From: Sphingomonas sanxanigenens DSM 19645 = NX02
Lineage (GTDB): Bacteria; Pseudomonadota; Alphaproteobacteria; Sphingomonadales; Sphingomonadaceae
Assembly: GCF_000512205.2 (NCBI RefSeq)
Contig: NZ_CP006644.1
Location: 6,112,001 to 6,176,000, forward strand
Direction: 5' to 3'
Length of the DNA stretch: 64,000 nucleotides
Part shown: positions 24,776-33,022 of the stretch, piece by piece
How positions within the stretch are numbered: the stretch's first letter is position 1
Layout: every line of letters begins with the position of its first letter
Made by a program: the position numbers and the translations under genes
Notes under the pieces: generated by a model
The model's database searches: none
Told to the model about the DNA's origin: nothing
The model's input: only the letters and a program-made list of their open reading frames with translations

Positions 24776-27700
24776 ACCAGATCAAGCGTGGCATCGTCGG
24801 CGGTTTGCGCGGGCCGGGGCTGACCGATGCGGACCAGGTCAATCTGGACGCGAAGGTCGACGAAGCGGCCGGCTATGCTCAAGAGGCGGGGGAGCAGCTC
24901 GGGCTGGTCAACACGGCTCGTGCAGATGCGCTGACCCAGATCGACACCTCGCGCGACATGGCGGTCACGGACCTGAACGCTATCATTGCCGGCGCCAACA
25001 CCGAGCTGGACACGAAGGTCAATTCCGCCAGCTCGTCGGTGGCCCTCGCGGCTGCGCAAGCCGAAGCCGCGCGCCAGGCGGCGGCCGAGATCAAGCCGGC
25101 CGGCGGCTCGATCCGCTTCCCCTACGACAATAACAGCCAGTTCCCGCTTCAGGAGTCGCGGCCGAACCTGTCGAACACGGGCGTTCGCGGATTGCTCACG
25201 CAGAGCTTCGGCAGCCGCACCACGCCGATCCTGCGCTATGGCGTCGACTGCTGCCATTATCGAGCGCTGGAGAAGGACGATCGCGTCTACCCGGCGGTCG
25301 AGATGTTGCTCGAAGGCGCGACCACGCTCACGCAGGGTACGGGTCAGGGCTGGTCGCTCGTCTATTTCACCGCGGGCTATGGCAGCAGCGATGCAACCCG
25401 CCGGCAGGCGCGCCGCTTCCGCTTCTACGCCAACGCGGGCGCGGGCGGCGGCGGGTCCATCACGGTCTGGAGCCGGCTGGTTCCGATGTCGTGGCGGCGT
25501 ATCGGCGTCGCGGTGCACCGCGCTAGCGGTGTCTTCCGCATCGATGTCCACAACCTCGACACAGACGAGATCCTGACCGGCACCGGCACGGACAATGCGG
25601 CGTTCGCGGCCGAGTTGAGCGCGACCAACAATGCGCTGCTGATTAGCGCGATGGGGCCGAGCGGCAGTGTCCCGAGCAAGTTCGCAATCGGCGGCACCAT
25701 CTTCAACGACGTGACCAGCGCCACGCTGTCCCAGCCGTTGACGCAGTCGTTCTCTATGATGGCGCACGGCCTGTCCTTCTATGCCGAGGAAGCCGTGACG
25801 AACGCCGATCTGCTGGCGATCCACCGCGGCGCGCATCCGACGACCGTGATCACGCCGTCGACCATCAAATGGCTGCGGCGCTTCACCAGCGACCCGACAT
25901 CCTTCGTCCGCGATCCGCTCTGCGTCGGTGACACTTCGGCGCCGTGCGAAGGCGTGGGGCGGTGGGCTGCCGGCTCCGACCTGTTCCGCAAGGGAACGGG
26001 CACGGCGACGGTCGCGCCGGCACCCCGCAACCGGTACGTCTATGGGCTGCGGCCCGGTCAGCAGGCATTCCGCATCAAGCTGGCGGGGCGTTGCTGGCCG
26101 ACCGAGGACAGCACCGTCAGCGTTCGCTTCCGCGACGCCTCGGGTGTCGTGGTGCGCGACTGGACCGCGGTTGCGACGGTGCAGGTCGCCGGAAGCTGGA
26201 CCGGCTATTCGTCCAAGGTGAACGGCACCGGCGGCACGACCGGCACCTATGCCCTGATCATCACCGGCAACGGCACCGGCGCCGCGGGGCGATTCGTCGT
26301 CAATAGCGGCGGGGTGACGGCGATCTATGTCGACAATCCCGGCAGCGGCTACACGTCGATCAATCTCGACTTCTCCAATGCGCCCGGCCTGACCGGCGCA
26401 AGCGCGGTCGCCACGCTGGCACCTGCGGACACGTCGAACTGGTCGGGTGCGCTCGACTGCCCGAAACACAGCGACTGGCTGTTCCGCGAGGTCCGCCTGG
26501 TGGGCAAGTCGGGGGCGACCAGCGTTACCTATAGTGACTGCTCGCAGTTCGCGGTCGGCTATAAGTGGGCGCTGATCGGTCAGTCGCAGGTATCTAACGG
26601 CCTCAGCGCGGCGACGCTGGAAGTCCAGTATAAGGGCGTGCCGGCGAACTTCGTTCGCAATGGTGCGAATGCCTGGACGGCAAACATCCCGCCGTTTCCC
26701 GAGGTCGAGCCGCTCGGCCTTCGGATCGGCGCCGATCAATACAAGTCGCTGGCGCTTGAACTGAACCGCTGGGTTGACGCGCCTTTCGAGGTGGTCGTCG
26801 CAGCGCAGGGCGGCACCGGGCCCGCCGACCTGATGGAGAACCAATACATCCTGCAGAACGCCTCCGGCATGTGGGACCAGATGGTCGACCTGATCGAGCT
26901 CGGCGGCAAGGAAGACTATTCCGGCGTCCTGATGGGCTGGCATACCGATCTGACCGACGAGGGCGGGCGGTTCGGCCAGACCATGCTGGAAGGCTTCTGG
27001 CTGGGGCGCGGGCCTTATGCCTACGGGCCGGCCGATCACTTCTTCGGCCGCGCGACTTTCGCCGGCACGACGATGACAGTGGCCTCCGCGCGTCGCGGCA
27101 CGCTCACGGTCGGCACGACCATCCGCATCATGTACGATGTCGTCGGCTCAAAGCAGACCGCGATCGACACGAAGATCACCGCGCTCGGCACAGGCGCGGG
27201 CGGGGTCGGTACCTACACGCTGTCTGCTGCGGTGCCGGGCGGCGATCCCGCGACCGAGGTGGGCATCATCGGTCTGCACGAGCAGGCGGGCACCGATGCG
27301 ATCGTGATGGGCTACATCACCGCTGGGAACACCGACTATCTGCATATCACCTCGATCGTGTCGGGAACGCCCGGTCTGGGCGATCGTCCGCTGGTTACTG
27401 GCGGATCAACGCAGACCGACGGCACGACCTTCCTGAAACAGGTGAACACGTCCGGCATTCCGGCCGGCGTCATCGCCTCCTATATCGTCTCGGACGCGAG
27501 CGTCGCGATCGGCTCGTCTGCAACCCCTGTGCAGTTCAGGCTCGTGAAGGGCACGGCGCGGCCAATCCTCTCGATCATGGATGCCTTCGGTAAGGGGACG
27601 CCGATCTTCTACATGCCGCCGACGCGCCACAACATTCCGACGGTGGTCAGCACCGCGTTCGACTATGATGCCACGTCCACGATGCCTTACATCGAGGGCG

Positions 27701-28365
27701 TGCGTCAGGGCGGCGTCGGCGCCGCGCGCGACAGCGGCACGCTCTGGGCAAAGAGCCGCGGCTATCCGGTCGGCGTCCACTCGCTCGATTACACGCAGCC
27801 AGACGCCTACCACCCTGACAATACCGCCACGGGCAAGGTCCGCGTGGGTCGGCATTTCGCTCTCAGCCTCGCGAAGGGGCAGGGTCTGGCGCAGATCGGC
27901 CAGCCGGCAGTCATCGGCACGTCGGGCCGCTTCACCGATGGCACGCGGACCAGGTTCCGCTTTCAGATCGATTGCCCCAATTTCGGCCGGCTGCGGTCGG
28001 GCGACGGCCTCGGCAATGTCACGCCGTGCGTCGAGCTCTCGCGTGACAATGGCGCCACTTGGTCGCGCAGCAAACACACCGCGGCGGTGAACCCGACGAC
28101 TGGCGGCACGCTGCCGGGCGACATGGTCGAGGTGACGATCTCGGATGCGCTCTATCGGGTCGCCGGCCTGCGCTTCCGCGTCCTCGCAGGCGGACCCTTT
28201 GCATGGGGCGTCGACAACTCGCCGAACACCGTTAGCACACCCGAGGCGGAAGCGAACGACGCTGCGATCAACAAGATGCTCTATGAAGAGATCGACGTGA
28301 TCACGGACCTTCCCGGCCTGTGCGTTGCTCCTTCGCAAAGCGTCTACACGGTGGCCGACGCGTGA
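24772..28365 (+). CDS. Tail fibre / receptor-binding protein with SGNH-hydrolase motifs
   Basis: A 1197-residue fibre. Residues 1-110 are a helical, Ala-rich attachment region, and 115-370 look like a lectin-type beta-sandwich. From about 600 there is an SGNH/acetylesterase-like domain: IGQSQ with candidate Ser605, and the closing DAYH motif with Asp1011 and His1014, followed by a typical helix. The 400-residue span between them is long, with an inserted beta domain (about 760-840). It could remove acetyl or similar groups from host surface polysaccharide. Confidence 0.75.
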   Translation: MNQIKRGIVGGLRGPGLTDADQVNLDAKVDEAAGYAQEAGEQLGLVNTARADALTQIDTSRDMAVTDLNAIIAGANTELDTKVNSASSSVALAAAQAEAARQAAAEIKPAGGSIRFPYDNNSQFPLQESRPNLSNTGVRGLLTQSFGSRTTPILRYGVDCCHYRALEKDDRVYPAVEMLLEGATTLTQGTGQGWSLVYFTAGYGSSDATRRQARRFRFYANAGAGGGGSITVWSRLVPMSWRRIGVAVHRASGVFRIDVHNLDTDEILTGTGTDNAAFAAELSATNNALLISAMGPSGSVPSKFAIGGTIFNDVTSATLSQPLTQSFSMMAHGLSFYAEEAVTNADLLAIHRGAHPTTVITPSTIKWLRRFTSDPTSFVRDPLCVGDTSAPCEGVGRWAAGSDLFRKGTGTATVAPAPRNRYVYGLRPGQQAFRIKLAGRCWPTEDSTVSVRFRDASGVVVRDWTAVATVQVAGSWTGYSSKVNGTGGTTGTYALIITGNGTGAAGRFVVNSGGVTAIYVDNPGSGYTSINLDFSNAPGLTGASAVATLAPADTSNWSGALDCPKHSDWLFREVRLVGKSGATSVTYSDCSQFAVGYKWALIGQSQVSNGLSAATLEVQYKGVPANFVRNGANAWTANIPPFPEVEPLGLRIGADQYKSLALELNRWVDAPFEVVVAAQGGTGPADLMENQYILQNASGMWDQMVDLIELGGKEDYSGVLMGWHTDLTDEGGRFGQTMLEGFWLGRGPYAYGPADHFFGRATFAGTTMTVASARRGTLTVGTTIRIMYDVVGSKQTAIDTKITALGTGAGGVGTYTLSAAVPGGDPATEVGIIGLHEQAGTDAIVMGYITAGNTDYLHITSIVSGTPGLGDRPLVTGGSTQTDGTTFLKQVNTSGIPAGVIASYIVSDASVAIGSSATPVQFRLVKGTARPILSIMDAFGKGTPIFYMPPTRHNIPTVVSTAFDYDATSTMPYIEGVRQGGVGAARDSGTLWAKSRGYPVGVHSLDYTQPDAYHPDNTATGKVRVGRHFALSLAKGQGLAQIGQPAVIGTSGRFTDGTRTRFRFQIDCPNFGRLRSGDGLGNVTPCVELSRDNGATWSRSKHTAAVNPTTGGTLPGDMVEVTISDALYRVAGLRFRVLAGGPFAWGVDNSPNTVSTPEAEANDAAINKMLYEEIDVITDLPGLCVAPSQSVYTVADA

Positions 28366-28877
28366 CGACTCCCGCGCTGATCGCGCCAGCGGTGTCGTCC
28401 TATCCACCCAGCTTCGCCGGGGATCCGGTGACGTTCGGCTGGGCGCTGTTCAGCCTGATCACGATCACAAGCCTCAGCACCGCGATCATCCTCGAGGTGA
28501 TTCGCCGGTGGTGGGGCAGCGGCGTGACGATCAACGAGCCGCTTGGGATTGTAATGGCCGGGCTGGTCAGCCTGCTCGCGACCATCTGGCTGGGCGCGAT
28601 CGGCGATGTGGCGTTCTTGCTTGCGTGGGGCGAGGTCGCCCCCGACACCATGGCGCGGATCCTCGACTTTGATAGGATGTGCGACGCATCGACCTCGCCC
28701 GCGTTCGGCGTGTTCTGTTTCCTGCTGATTCGCGGCCAGTATCTGGTTCACTTCCAGCTCACGTCCCCGACTGCGCTGCAGGGCGACCTTTGGCCAACAT
28801 GGCCGATGGTCCGCCGGCAGATGCTTTCGATCGCCGTGCTGCTGTTCATCGCGGTGGGGGTGACGCTGAGCAAATGA
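28362..28877 (+). CDS. Membrane protein before holin-like gene
   Basis: A 171-residue protein with about four membrane segments (WALFSLITITSLSTAIILEV, IVMAGLVSLLATIWLGAI and two later). Its GTG start is in the GTGA of the fibre stop. No family recognised. The location at the start of the lysis block suggests a role in membrane permeabilisation, but it could equally be a lysogenic membrane protein. Confidence 0.55.
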   Translation: MTTPALIAPAVSSYPPSFAGDPVTFGWALFSLITITSLSTAIILEVIRRWWGSGVTINEPLGIVMAGLVSLLATIWLGAIGDVAFLLAWGEVAPDTMARILDFDRMCDASTSPAFGVFCFLLIRGQYLVHFQLTSPTALQGDLWPTWPMVRRQMLSIAVLLFIAVGVTLSK

Positions 28878-29233
28878 ACAAGGCCGATCCCGTGATTGTG
28901 GCCGCGCCGGCGATCGGCCCCGCAGTCGTCACCCTCTTTGGCGAACAGATCCCGTTGATGGCGCTGTCGCTATCTCTCGCCGGCCTGGTGCTCGCCCGCA
29001 TGGTCGCGCCGCAGCCGCGCGTAGCGACCACCCGCGCACGCGGCGTCGCGCTGACCGTGCTGCTGTGCGTGATCGACTTCGCGGCGGTGATCACGCTTCA
29101 ACCTGGTGCCGGCATGGCGGTGGCGGCCGGCGTGGGGCTTGGCTTCTCCGGCATGCTCGCGGTGCAGTTCTTCGGCGATCGGATCCGCGACATCCTGCAG
29201 GCGGCGTTCGGCCGCGCGAGTTCTAAGGAATAG
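28874..29233 (+). CDS. Holin-like membrane protein
   Basis: A 119-residue protein with three hydrophobic segments separated by short charged loops and a charged C-terminal tail. This is a class I holin-like layout, and it sits just upstream of the endolysin. ATG 28874 overlaps the preceding stop by 4 bp. The holin call comes from topology and position, not sequence homology. Confidence 0.6.
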   Translation: MNKADPVIVAAPAIGPAVVTLFGEQIPLMALSLSLAGLVLARMVAPQPRVATTRARGVALTVLLCVIDFAAVITLQPGAGMAVAAGVGLGFSGMLAVQFFGDRIRDILQAAFGRASSKE

Positions 29234-29242
29234 ACCTAAAAA

Positions 29243-29335
29243 GTTGGCGGCTGAGGCAAGGCCCCAGCCGCCAAGTGAAAGTGGCGCAAGCCACTTCGGG
29301 TCGCCCTGTCGGAATAAACGACAATCAGGCGCCCG
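29243..29335 (+). ncRNA. Candidate structured RNA leader between holin and endolysin
   Basis: Three consecutive hairpins fill the start of a 218-bp gap. The first is a 9-bp perfect stem (29244-29252 with 29266-29274). The second is a 7-bp perfect stem (29279-29285 with 29290-29296) closed by a GCAA tetraloop. The third is a longer stem (29297-29311 with 29319-29335) with small bulges, capped by TGTCG/CGACA. No long T-run follows, so it is not a simple terminator. A role in endolysin timing is inferred. Confidence 0.4.
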
Positions 29336-29451
29336 AATATGATCTCGATCACACTGCCGACACAGTCGAGCAACTTCGTCTGCCGCTGACCGATAGCGGG
29401 CGGCTCCTATGCCGCCTCGCGCCGCTGCTGCCCTAACCAATGGAGCGCTTG

Positions 29452-29880
29452 ATGACGACGCCTGCCTACATGGACCCGAAGAAAATCCACTCGCTGACGA
29501 TCCACTGCGCCGCGACGCCCGAGGGCCGCGACGTGAAGGCCGCGACCATTTCCCAATGGGATATCGCGAAGTTTGGCCAGGTCAGCTACCACATCGTCGT
29601 CGAGCTTGATGGCAGCGCGGTGCGCACGCTGGCCGACGATCGCCGCGGCGCGCACGTCGGCGGCAAGAACACCGGCAACATCGGTATCTGCTACGTCGGC
29701 GGCGTCGACGCCCAGAACAAGAAGCCGAAGGACACGCGCACCGAAGCGCAGAAAGCGACGTTGCGCCGCCTCGTCGCCGAATATCGCCAGCGCTACCCCG
29801 GTATCGTGCTGCGTGGTCATCGCGACTGGCCGGGCGTGGCGAAGGCCTGCCCCAGCTTCGACGTGGCGAGCGCGCTGTGA
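29452..29880 (+). CDS. Endolysin, N-acetylmuramoyl-L-alanine amidase (T7 lysozyme-like)
   Basis: A 142-residue Amidase_2 enzyme cutting the MurNAc-L-Ala bond. The zinc ligands are His18 (in IHCAAT), His123 (GHRDW) and Cys133 (KACPSF), with Tyr46 and Lys131 in the positions known to be catalytic in T7 lysozyme. It has no signal peptide, so it needs a holin. ATG 29452 follows GGAG; an in-frame ATG at 29440 is also possible. It overlaps the spanin start by 4 bp. Confidence 0.92.
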   Translation: MTTPAYMDPKKIHSLTIHCAATPEGRDVKAATISQWDIAKFGQVSYHIVVELDGSAVRTLADDRRGAHVGGKNTGNIGICYVGGVDAQNKKPKDTRTEAQKATLRRLVAEYRQRYPGIVLRGHRDWPGVAKACPSFDVASAL

Positions 29881-30209
29881 TCGCCTTCCTCATGCGGCTG
29901 GGGCTTTCGCAGCGCCTGGCGGGCGTCGCTGTCTGGATCATCGCCGTGGCGCTGCTGCTCCTCGCCATTTGGTGGCTGCGCACCAGCGCCTACAGCGCGG
30001 GCGTCAGCGATACGGACGCCAAGTGGAAGGCGGCCAGCGAAGAGGTCGAGAAGCAGGCCGAGGTCGCCACCGCGGTGGCGGACAGCGCCGCCGAGGTGCG
30101 CGTGGTCGAACACGTCCAGCAGGTCGAGAAGGAAAAGGAGAAGATCGATGAAGCGGTTCGCGAAGGCAGCAGCCCTCTCGATGTGCTTTTCGGCGGCAAC
30201 GGCATGTAG
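29877..30209 (+). CDS. Rz-like inner-membrane spanin
   Basis: A 110-residue protein with one N-terminal membrane segment (about 15-35) and a charged helical periplasmic part (VVEHVQQVEKEKEKIDEAV). This is the i-spanin layout. It directly follows the endolysin, and the lipoprotein partner starts inside its 3' end. It would fuse the inner and outer membranes at lysis. Confidence 0.75.
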   Translation: MIAFLMRLGLSQRLAGVAVWIIAVALLLLAIWWLRTSAYSAGVSDTDAKWKAASEEVEKQAEVATAVADSAAEVRVVEHVQQVEKEKEKIDEAVREGSSPLDVLFGGNGM

Positions 30210-30486
30210 CGGCCGACCGGCATTCCAGCCGGTCAAGCCGCCGGCCGAGCGCCTGGTCTGCGAGACGCGCGGCGTGCGGCCGGCCCTGCCACCCGAATAT
30301 GCAATTGACTGGTCGACGGTGACTACGGTCGAGCAGGCTCGGGCCGAGCATCAGCGCTACGTCGCCTCGATCCGCACGCGCGAGGGCGTGGTCGCGGGCT
30401 ACGTGCTGAAGGTTGAGGATAAGCTGTTCATTTGCGCCAACAATGCGCAGTGGCTGCGCGAGTTCTTTGGAGCATTGCCGGATTGA
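30148..30486 (+). CDS. Rz1-like outer-membrane spanin lipoprotein
   Basis: A 112-residue lipoprotein starting 62 bp before the end of the Rz-like gene, in another frame. The signal peptide ends SAATAC (lipobox Cys20). The mature part begins Pro-rich, as Rz1 proteins do, but is longer than usual, with a second helical half containing two Cys. The overlap pattern strongly supports a spanin pair. Confidence 0.75.
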   Translation: MKRFAKAAALSMCFSAATACSGRPAFQPVKPPAERLVCETRGVRPALPPEYAIDWSTVTTVEQARAEHQRYVASIRTREGVVAGYVLKVEDKLFICANNAQWLREFFGALPD

Positions 30487-30506
30487 AAGTGCCCAGCAGG
30501 CGCTGT

Positions 30507-30689
30507 TTAGATGAACCGTTCCTCGCATCGGGTGCACACAAGATAATCTCCCGGCCCGAGTTTTATCTCGCCGGTAACCCCTATGCGCACTGCATCGCCC
30601 GTGCGGTCGTTCACCTCAAACACGACCGAGCCACGAGCCCCGCAATCGTGAACCCGTTCAACGGGCAAAGTGCGCGTATCAGACTTCAT
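30507..30689 (-). CDS. Small cysteine-containing protein, 60 aa
   Basis: A reverse-strand ORF that starts in a 4-bp overlap with the stop of the excalibur-domain gene. It is beta-rich with one Cys at 16 and a C-terminal CTRC knuckle, so it may bind a metal. Function unknown. Together with the upstream gene it forms a two-gene reverse unit after the lysis cassette. Confidence 0.5.
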   Translation of the reverse strand: MKSDTRTLPVERVHDCGARGSVVFEVNDRTGDAVRIGVTGEIKLGPGDYLVCTRCEERFI

Positions 30690-30994
30690 TCGCAGCCAAC
30701 CCCATCGCCGTCGCGATCAAGATGCGAGCCATAGCCTGGGTCGCCCCGTCGTACCGGCGCCGCGCCCGCGGCACGCGCTGCCGAGCAATTCGCAAACGCG
30801 CGCCCGCCGCTGGACCTTGCGCCGCTGCTGGCACCGAGCAGCGTCTGCGGCCGTGCCGATGCCCCACCGCCGCGATGACAGTGATAGCCGCCGTTCTTCC
30901 TGTCGTTGTGGCAGCCCTCGGCGTTGAGCCCGCCACCATGGGCCAGAGCCGGCGCGGCAATCGCCGCAGCCACGATGAACATCACGAATCGCAT
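30686..30994 (-). CDS. Secreted excalibur calcium-binding domain protein
   Basis: A 102-residue secreted protein. The signal peptide MRFVMFIVAAAIAAPALA is followed by a HGGGLNAEGCHNDRKNGGYH segment (a His/Cys cluster) and a C-terminal excalibur domain ending HLDRDGDGVGCE, with the DxDxDG calcium loop. ATG 30994 follows a G-rich ribosome site. It is reversed relative to the late genes, so it is probably an accessory (lysogenic-conversion) gene acting in the periplasm. Confidence 0.8.
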   Translation of the reverse strand: MRFVMFIVAAAIAAPALAHGGGLNAEGCHNDRKNGGYHCHRGGGASARPQTLLGASSGARSSGGRAFANCSAARAAGAAPVRRGDPGYGSHLDRDGDGVGCE

Positions 30995-31083
30995 ATGATC
31001 CCCCCCCGTATTCCCCACGCCGATCAGTATCCGCGAGGATAGGAGTGTCGACTCCTGATCAGTCCGTTTTGGCGGAGATCGGC

Positions 31084-31122
31084 GCGGCGTCGGGCTCCGG
31101 CTTCGGCTCCGCCGCCTTTTTT
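31084..31122 (+). terminator. Rho-independent terminator candidate
   Basis: A GCGGCG/CGCCGC outer stem with a smaller inner stem-loop, followed by six T (31117-31122). It reads on the plus strand and would end lysis-operon transcripts. Confidence 0.5.
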
Positions 31123-31350
31123 CATTTCGCTTCCGTGATGGCGGTCACGCGCGATCCCCGCTTGCGCAAGTAGGTCGCCGGCAGCCGCCTTCTTTGAGCA
31201 GAGGCGGTTAGGCTCGGCGGTGTTCCCACGGCGCCGCCGAGCCGCCCCCGGGCAGCGCTTGCAGTTAGCGCAGCGTTAATCTCCGATCCAATACAAGCAT
31301 ACCCATCCGGCGCCGGTTCTGGTCGGGCGTCGGATCGTGCTCAAGTGACT

Positions 31351-31384
31351 GGCGGCGGAGGTCCCCACACTCCGCCGCCGTTTT
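31351..31384 (+). terminator. Rho-independent terminator candidate
   Basis: A perfect 10-bp stem (GGCGGCGGAG with CTCCGCCGCC), a 9-nt loop, then GTTTT. The tract is short but the stem is very stable. The reverse strand has no T-tract. Confidence 0.55.
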
Positions 31385-31614
31385 GGGCGGACGGTGGGGA
31401 ATGCGGCAGGCTGCTGACACCACGCTCCACATATGGCAGATGCTCCACATCCGCCATGCGGACCCCCTGCATGGTCGGCTAGCCCCGGCGCGATGAACCC
31501 CAAGAACGCCGCGCCGGGGCGCTCCACCTAAAAGCTTGGATCCGAGCATAGCCGTTTCAGCCGATTTTCGGCGGAGGATTGGCGGAATTGCGCCGCTTTC
31601 CATCGGATCCGAAG

Positions 31615-31646
31615 AGGCGGCTGGGCGCAGGCTCGGCCGCCTTTTT
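31615..31646 (+). terminator. Rho-independent terminator before the PIN module
   Basis: A perfect 7-bp stem (AGGCGGC with GCCGCCT), a 14-nt loop and a five-T tract. It ends about 50 bp before the PIN-module start, insulating that module from late transcription, so the module needs its own promoter. Confidence 0.65.
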
Positions 31647-31696
31647 GCTTTTCGGCTCCAGCGATGTAGCATATCTGCGAACGCCACGAGGCACGG

Positions 31697-32446
31697 ATGG
31701 ATCAGGGCTACACCTTTCGCATCAGCGACAGCTACACGCCTAGCACGATCCCTATGGATCGGCTGGCGCAGTACATCAGCGCGCTCGCCAGACTATTAGG
31801 CGAGAGCGGCAGCGTGCATCTGGGTCCGATTACAGAAGGCTCGGTGAAGGTTCGGGCGATGATCGACGAGCCGGCGCAGCCGAAGGTGCAAGAGCGCGTG
31901 CGAGGCGTTCGGATCGGTGCGCCCGCAGTTGATGCGCTGAAGGCCTACAACGACCTCGACGAAATGCTTCGCGAAGACAACGCATCCGGCACTCTTGCCG
32001 ACGGCGACGACGAGGTGCCGCACAGCGCTATAATTATCGAGTTTCCGGGAAAGAACCGCCCCAAACCGGTTACTTATGGCCCTTTTAAACAGCGTGGGTC
32101 ACTGGACGGCGTCGTCTATCGTATAGGCGGTGCGGACGATACGAAGCATGTTGCGATCAAAGACGGCGATCGAGATTATTCAAGGCTAGAAGCAGATGAA
32201 GCAACTGCGGTTCGGTTGAGCCGCCACCTGTTTCGGGAAACGGTTCGATTGCATGGTGAGGGCACGTGGCTGCGTCATGGCAATGGCACCTGGGAACTCA
32301 AAAAGTTTAAGATCCGCGATTTCGATGTTCTGAGCGACGAGCCTTTGGACGATGTGATTGCGAGATTGCGAGCGGTGGGCGGTTTTCCGGGGGAAGACAT
32401 CGTTCAGCGGCTGCTTGAGGACCGCGCGGAAGGGGACGCGCATTGA
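31697..32446 (+). CDS. Unknown protein paired with PIN-domain gene
   Basis: A 249-residue soluble protein with no recognised domain. It has an N-terminal helical part, a VKVRAMIDE-type strand region, then a beta-rich C-terminal half (TYGPFKQRGSLDGVVYRIGG, a GTWLRHGNGTWELKKFKIRDF pattern). It is too large to be a VapB antitoxin and has no obvious HTH. Its stop overlaps the PIN gene's TTG start (TTGA), so the two are translationally coupled. It may regulate, or act with, the PIN nuclease. Confidence 0.6.
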   Translation: MDQGYTFRISDSYTPSTIPMDRLAQYISALARLLGESGSVHLGPITEGSVKVRAMIDEPAQPKVQERVRGVRIGAPAVDALKAYNDLDEMLREDNASGTLADGDDEVPHSAIIIEFPGKNRPKPVTYGPFKQRGSLDGVVYRIGGADDTKHVAIKDGDRDYSRLEADEATAVRLSRHLFRETVRLHGEGTWLRHGNGTWELKKFKIRDFDVLSDEPLDDVIARLRAVGGFPGEDIVQRLLEDRAEGDAH

Positions 32447-33003
32447 AAGTTGCCATCGATGCGAGCGTCCTCGTCTATCTCTTAGATGAGGACGCGCCAC
32501 CTCCCCGCGCGGAGGAAGGGCGGCAGCTGGTCGCTAGGTGCGCTGACCGAATGCGGTTCTTCATCGCTAGCCTTCAGCGGTCGCGGTCCACTATCATCGT
32601 GCCGACCCCGGCCCTCACTGAGATCTTAGCGCGAGCCACCGCCGATCGCTCGTCCGAGTGGCTGCGCATCATCGAAACCACGAAGTACATCCGCGTCAGT
32701 CCCTTCGATGAGCTCGCGGCCATCGAGTGCGCTCTTCTTGCACAGGCGCGAATCGTCGGCGTTTCGAAGGCACAGAAGGAGACGCGTCGGAAGGCGAAAT
32801 TTGATGAGCAAATTCTCGCGATCAGCATCGTTGAGCGGGCCGACCTTCTACTGACGGATGACGGTGGCCTGCGGTCGCTGGCGAGCCAATACCTTGAGGT
32901 GAAAGGCATTGGCGACTTGGATCTTCCGCCGGTTGATCCGCAAACGAATTTCTTCGCCGATATCGAACGCAAGATCGACCTCGACGCACCCGATGACCTT
33001 TGA
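32443..33003 (+). CDS. PIN-domain nuclease
   Basis: A 186-residue PIN protein. The four acidic residues are in place: Asp6 (AIDASVLVYLLD), Glu60 (ALTEIL), Asp121 (KFDEQILA) and Asp139 (LLTDDGGLRSLA). PIN proteins are Mg-dependent RNases, most often VapC toxins. At 186 residues it is longer than VapC (about 130), with an extra helical insert (about 25-50) and a C-terminal tail. It starts TTG in overlap with the unknown partner. A toxin or phage-defence role is inferred. Confidence 0.78.
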   Translation: MKVAIDASVLVYLLDEDAPPPRAEEGRQLVARCADRMRFFIASLQRSRSTIIVPTPALTEILARATADRSSEWLRIIETTKYIRVSPFDELAAIECALLAQARIVGVSKAQKETRRKAKFDEQILAISIVERADLLLTDDGGLRSLASQYLEVKGIGDLDLPPVDPQTNFFADIERKIDLDAPDDL

Positions 33004-33022
33004 CATGCCGCCGCAATAATCG

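Larger units (their letters stand above)
30995..31696. other. Hairpin-rich non-coding stretch
   Basis: About 700 bp without a credible gene; the ORFs here have unnatural composition. It holds several perfect inverted repeats: AGGAGT/ACTCCT (31041-31056), a 10-bp stem at 31211-31220/31234-31243, another at 31351-31360/31370-31379, another at 31483-31492/31510-31519, and a 7-bp stem at 31615-31621/31636-31642. Some have T-tracts and are listed as terminators. It might hold small RNAs. Confidence 0.5.

Noticed and set aside
24685-27039. A 784-codon reverse frame over the tail fibre gene
   Set aside because: Shadow of the fibre gene; no protein-like composition, and the fibre is supported by motifs and gene order.
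31265-31687. A 140-codon reverse ORF in the hairpin-rich stretch
   Set aside because: Its composition is unnatural (Arg/Pro/Ser mix) and it overlaps several perfect hairpins; no start with a ribosome site.
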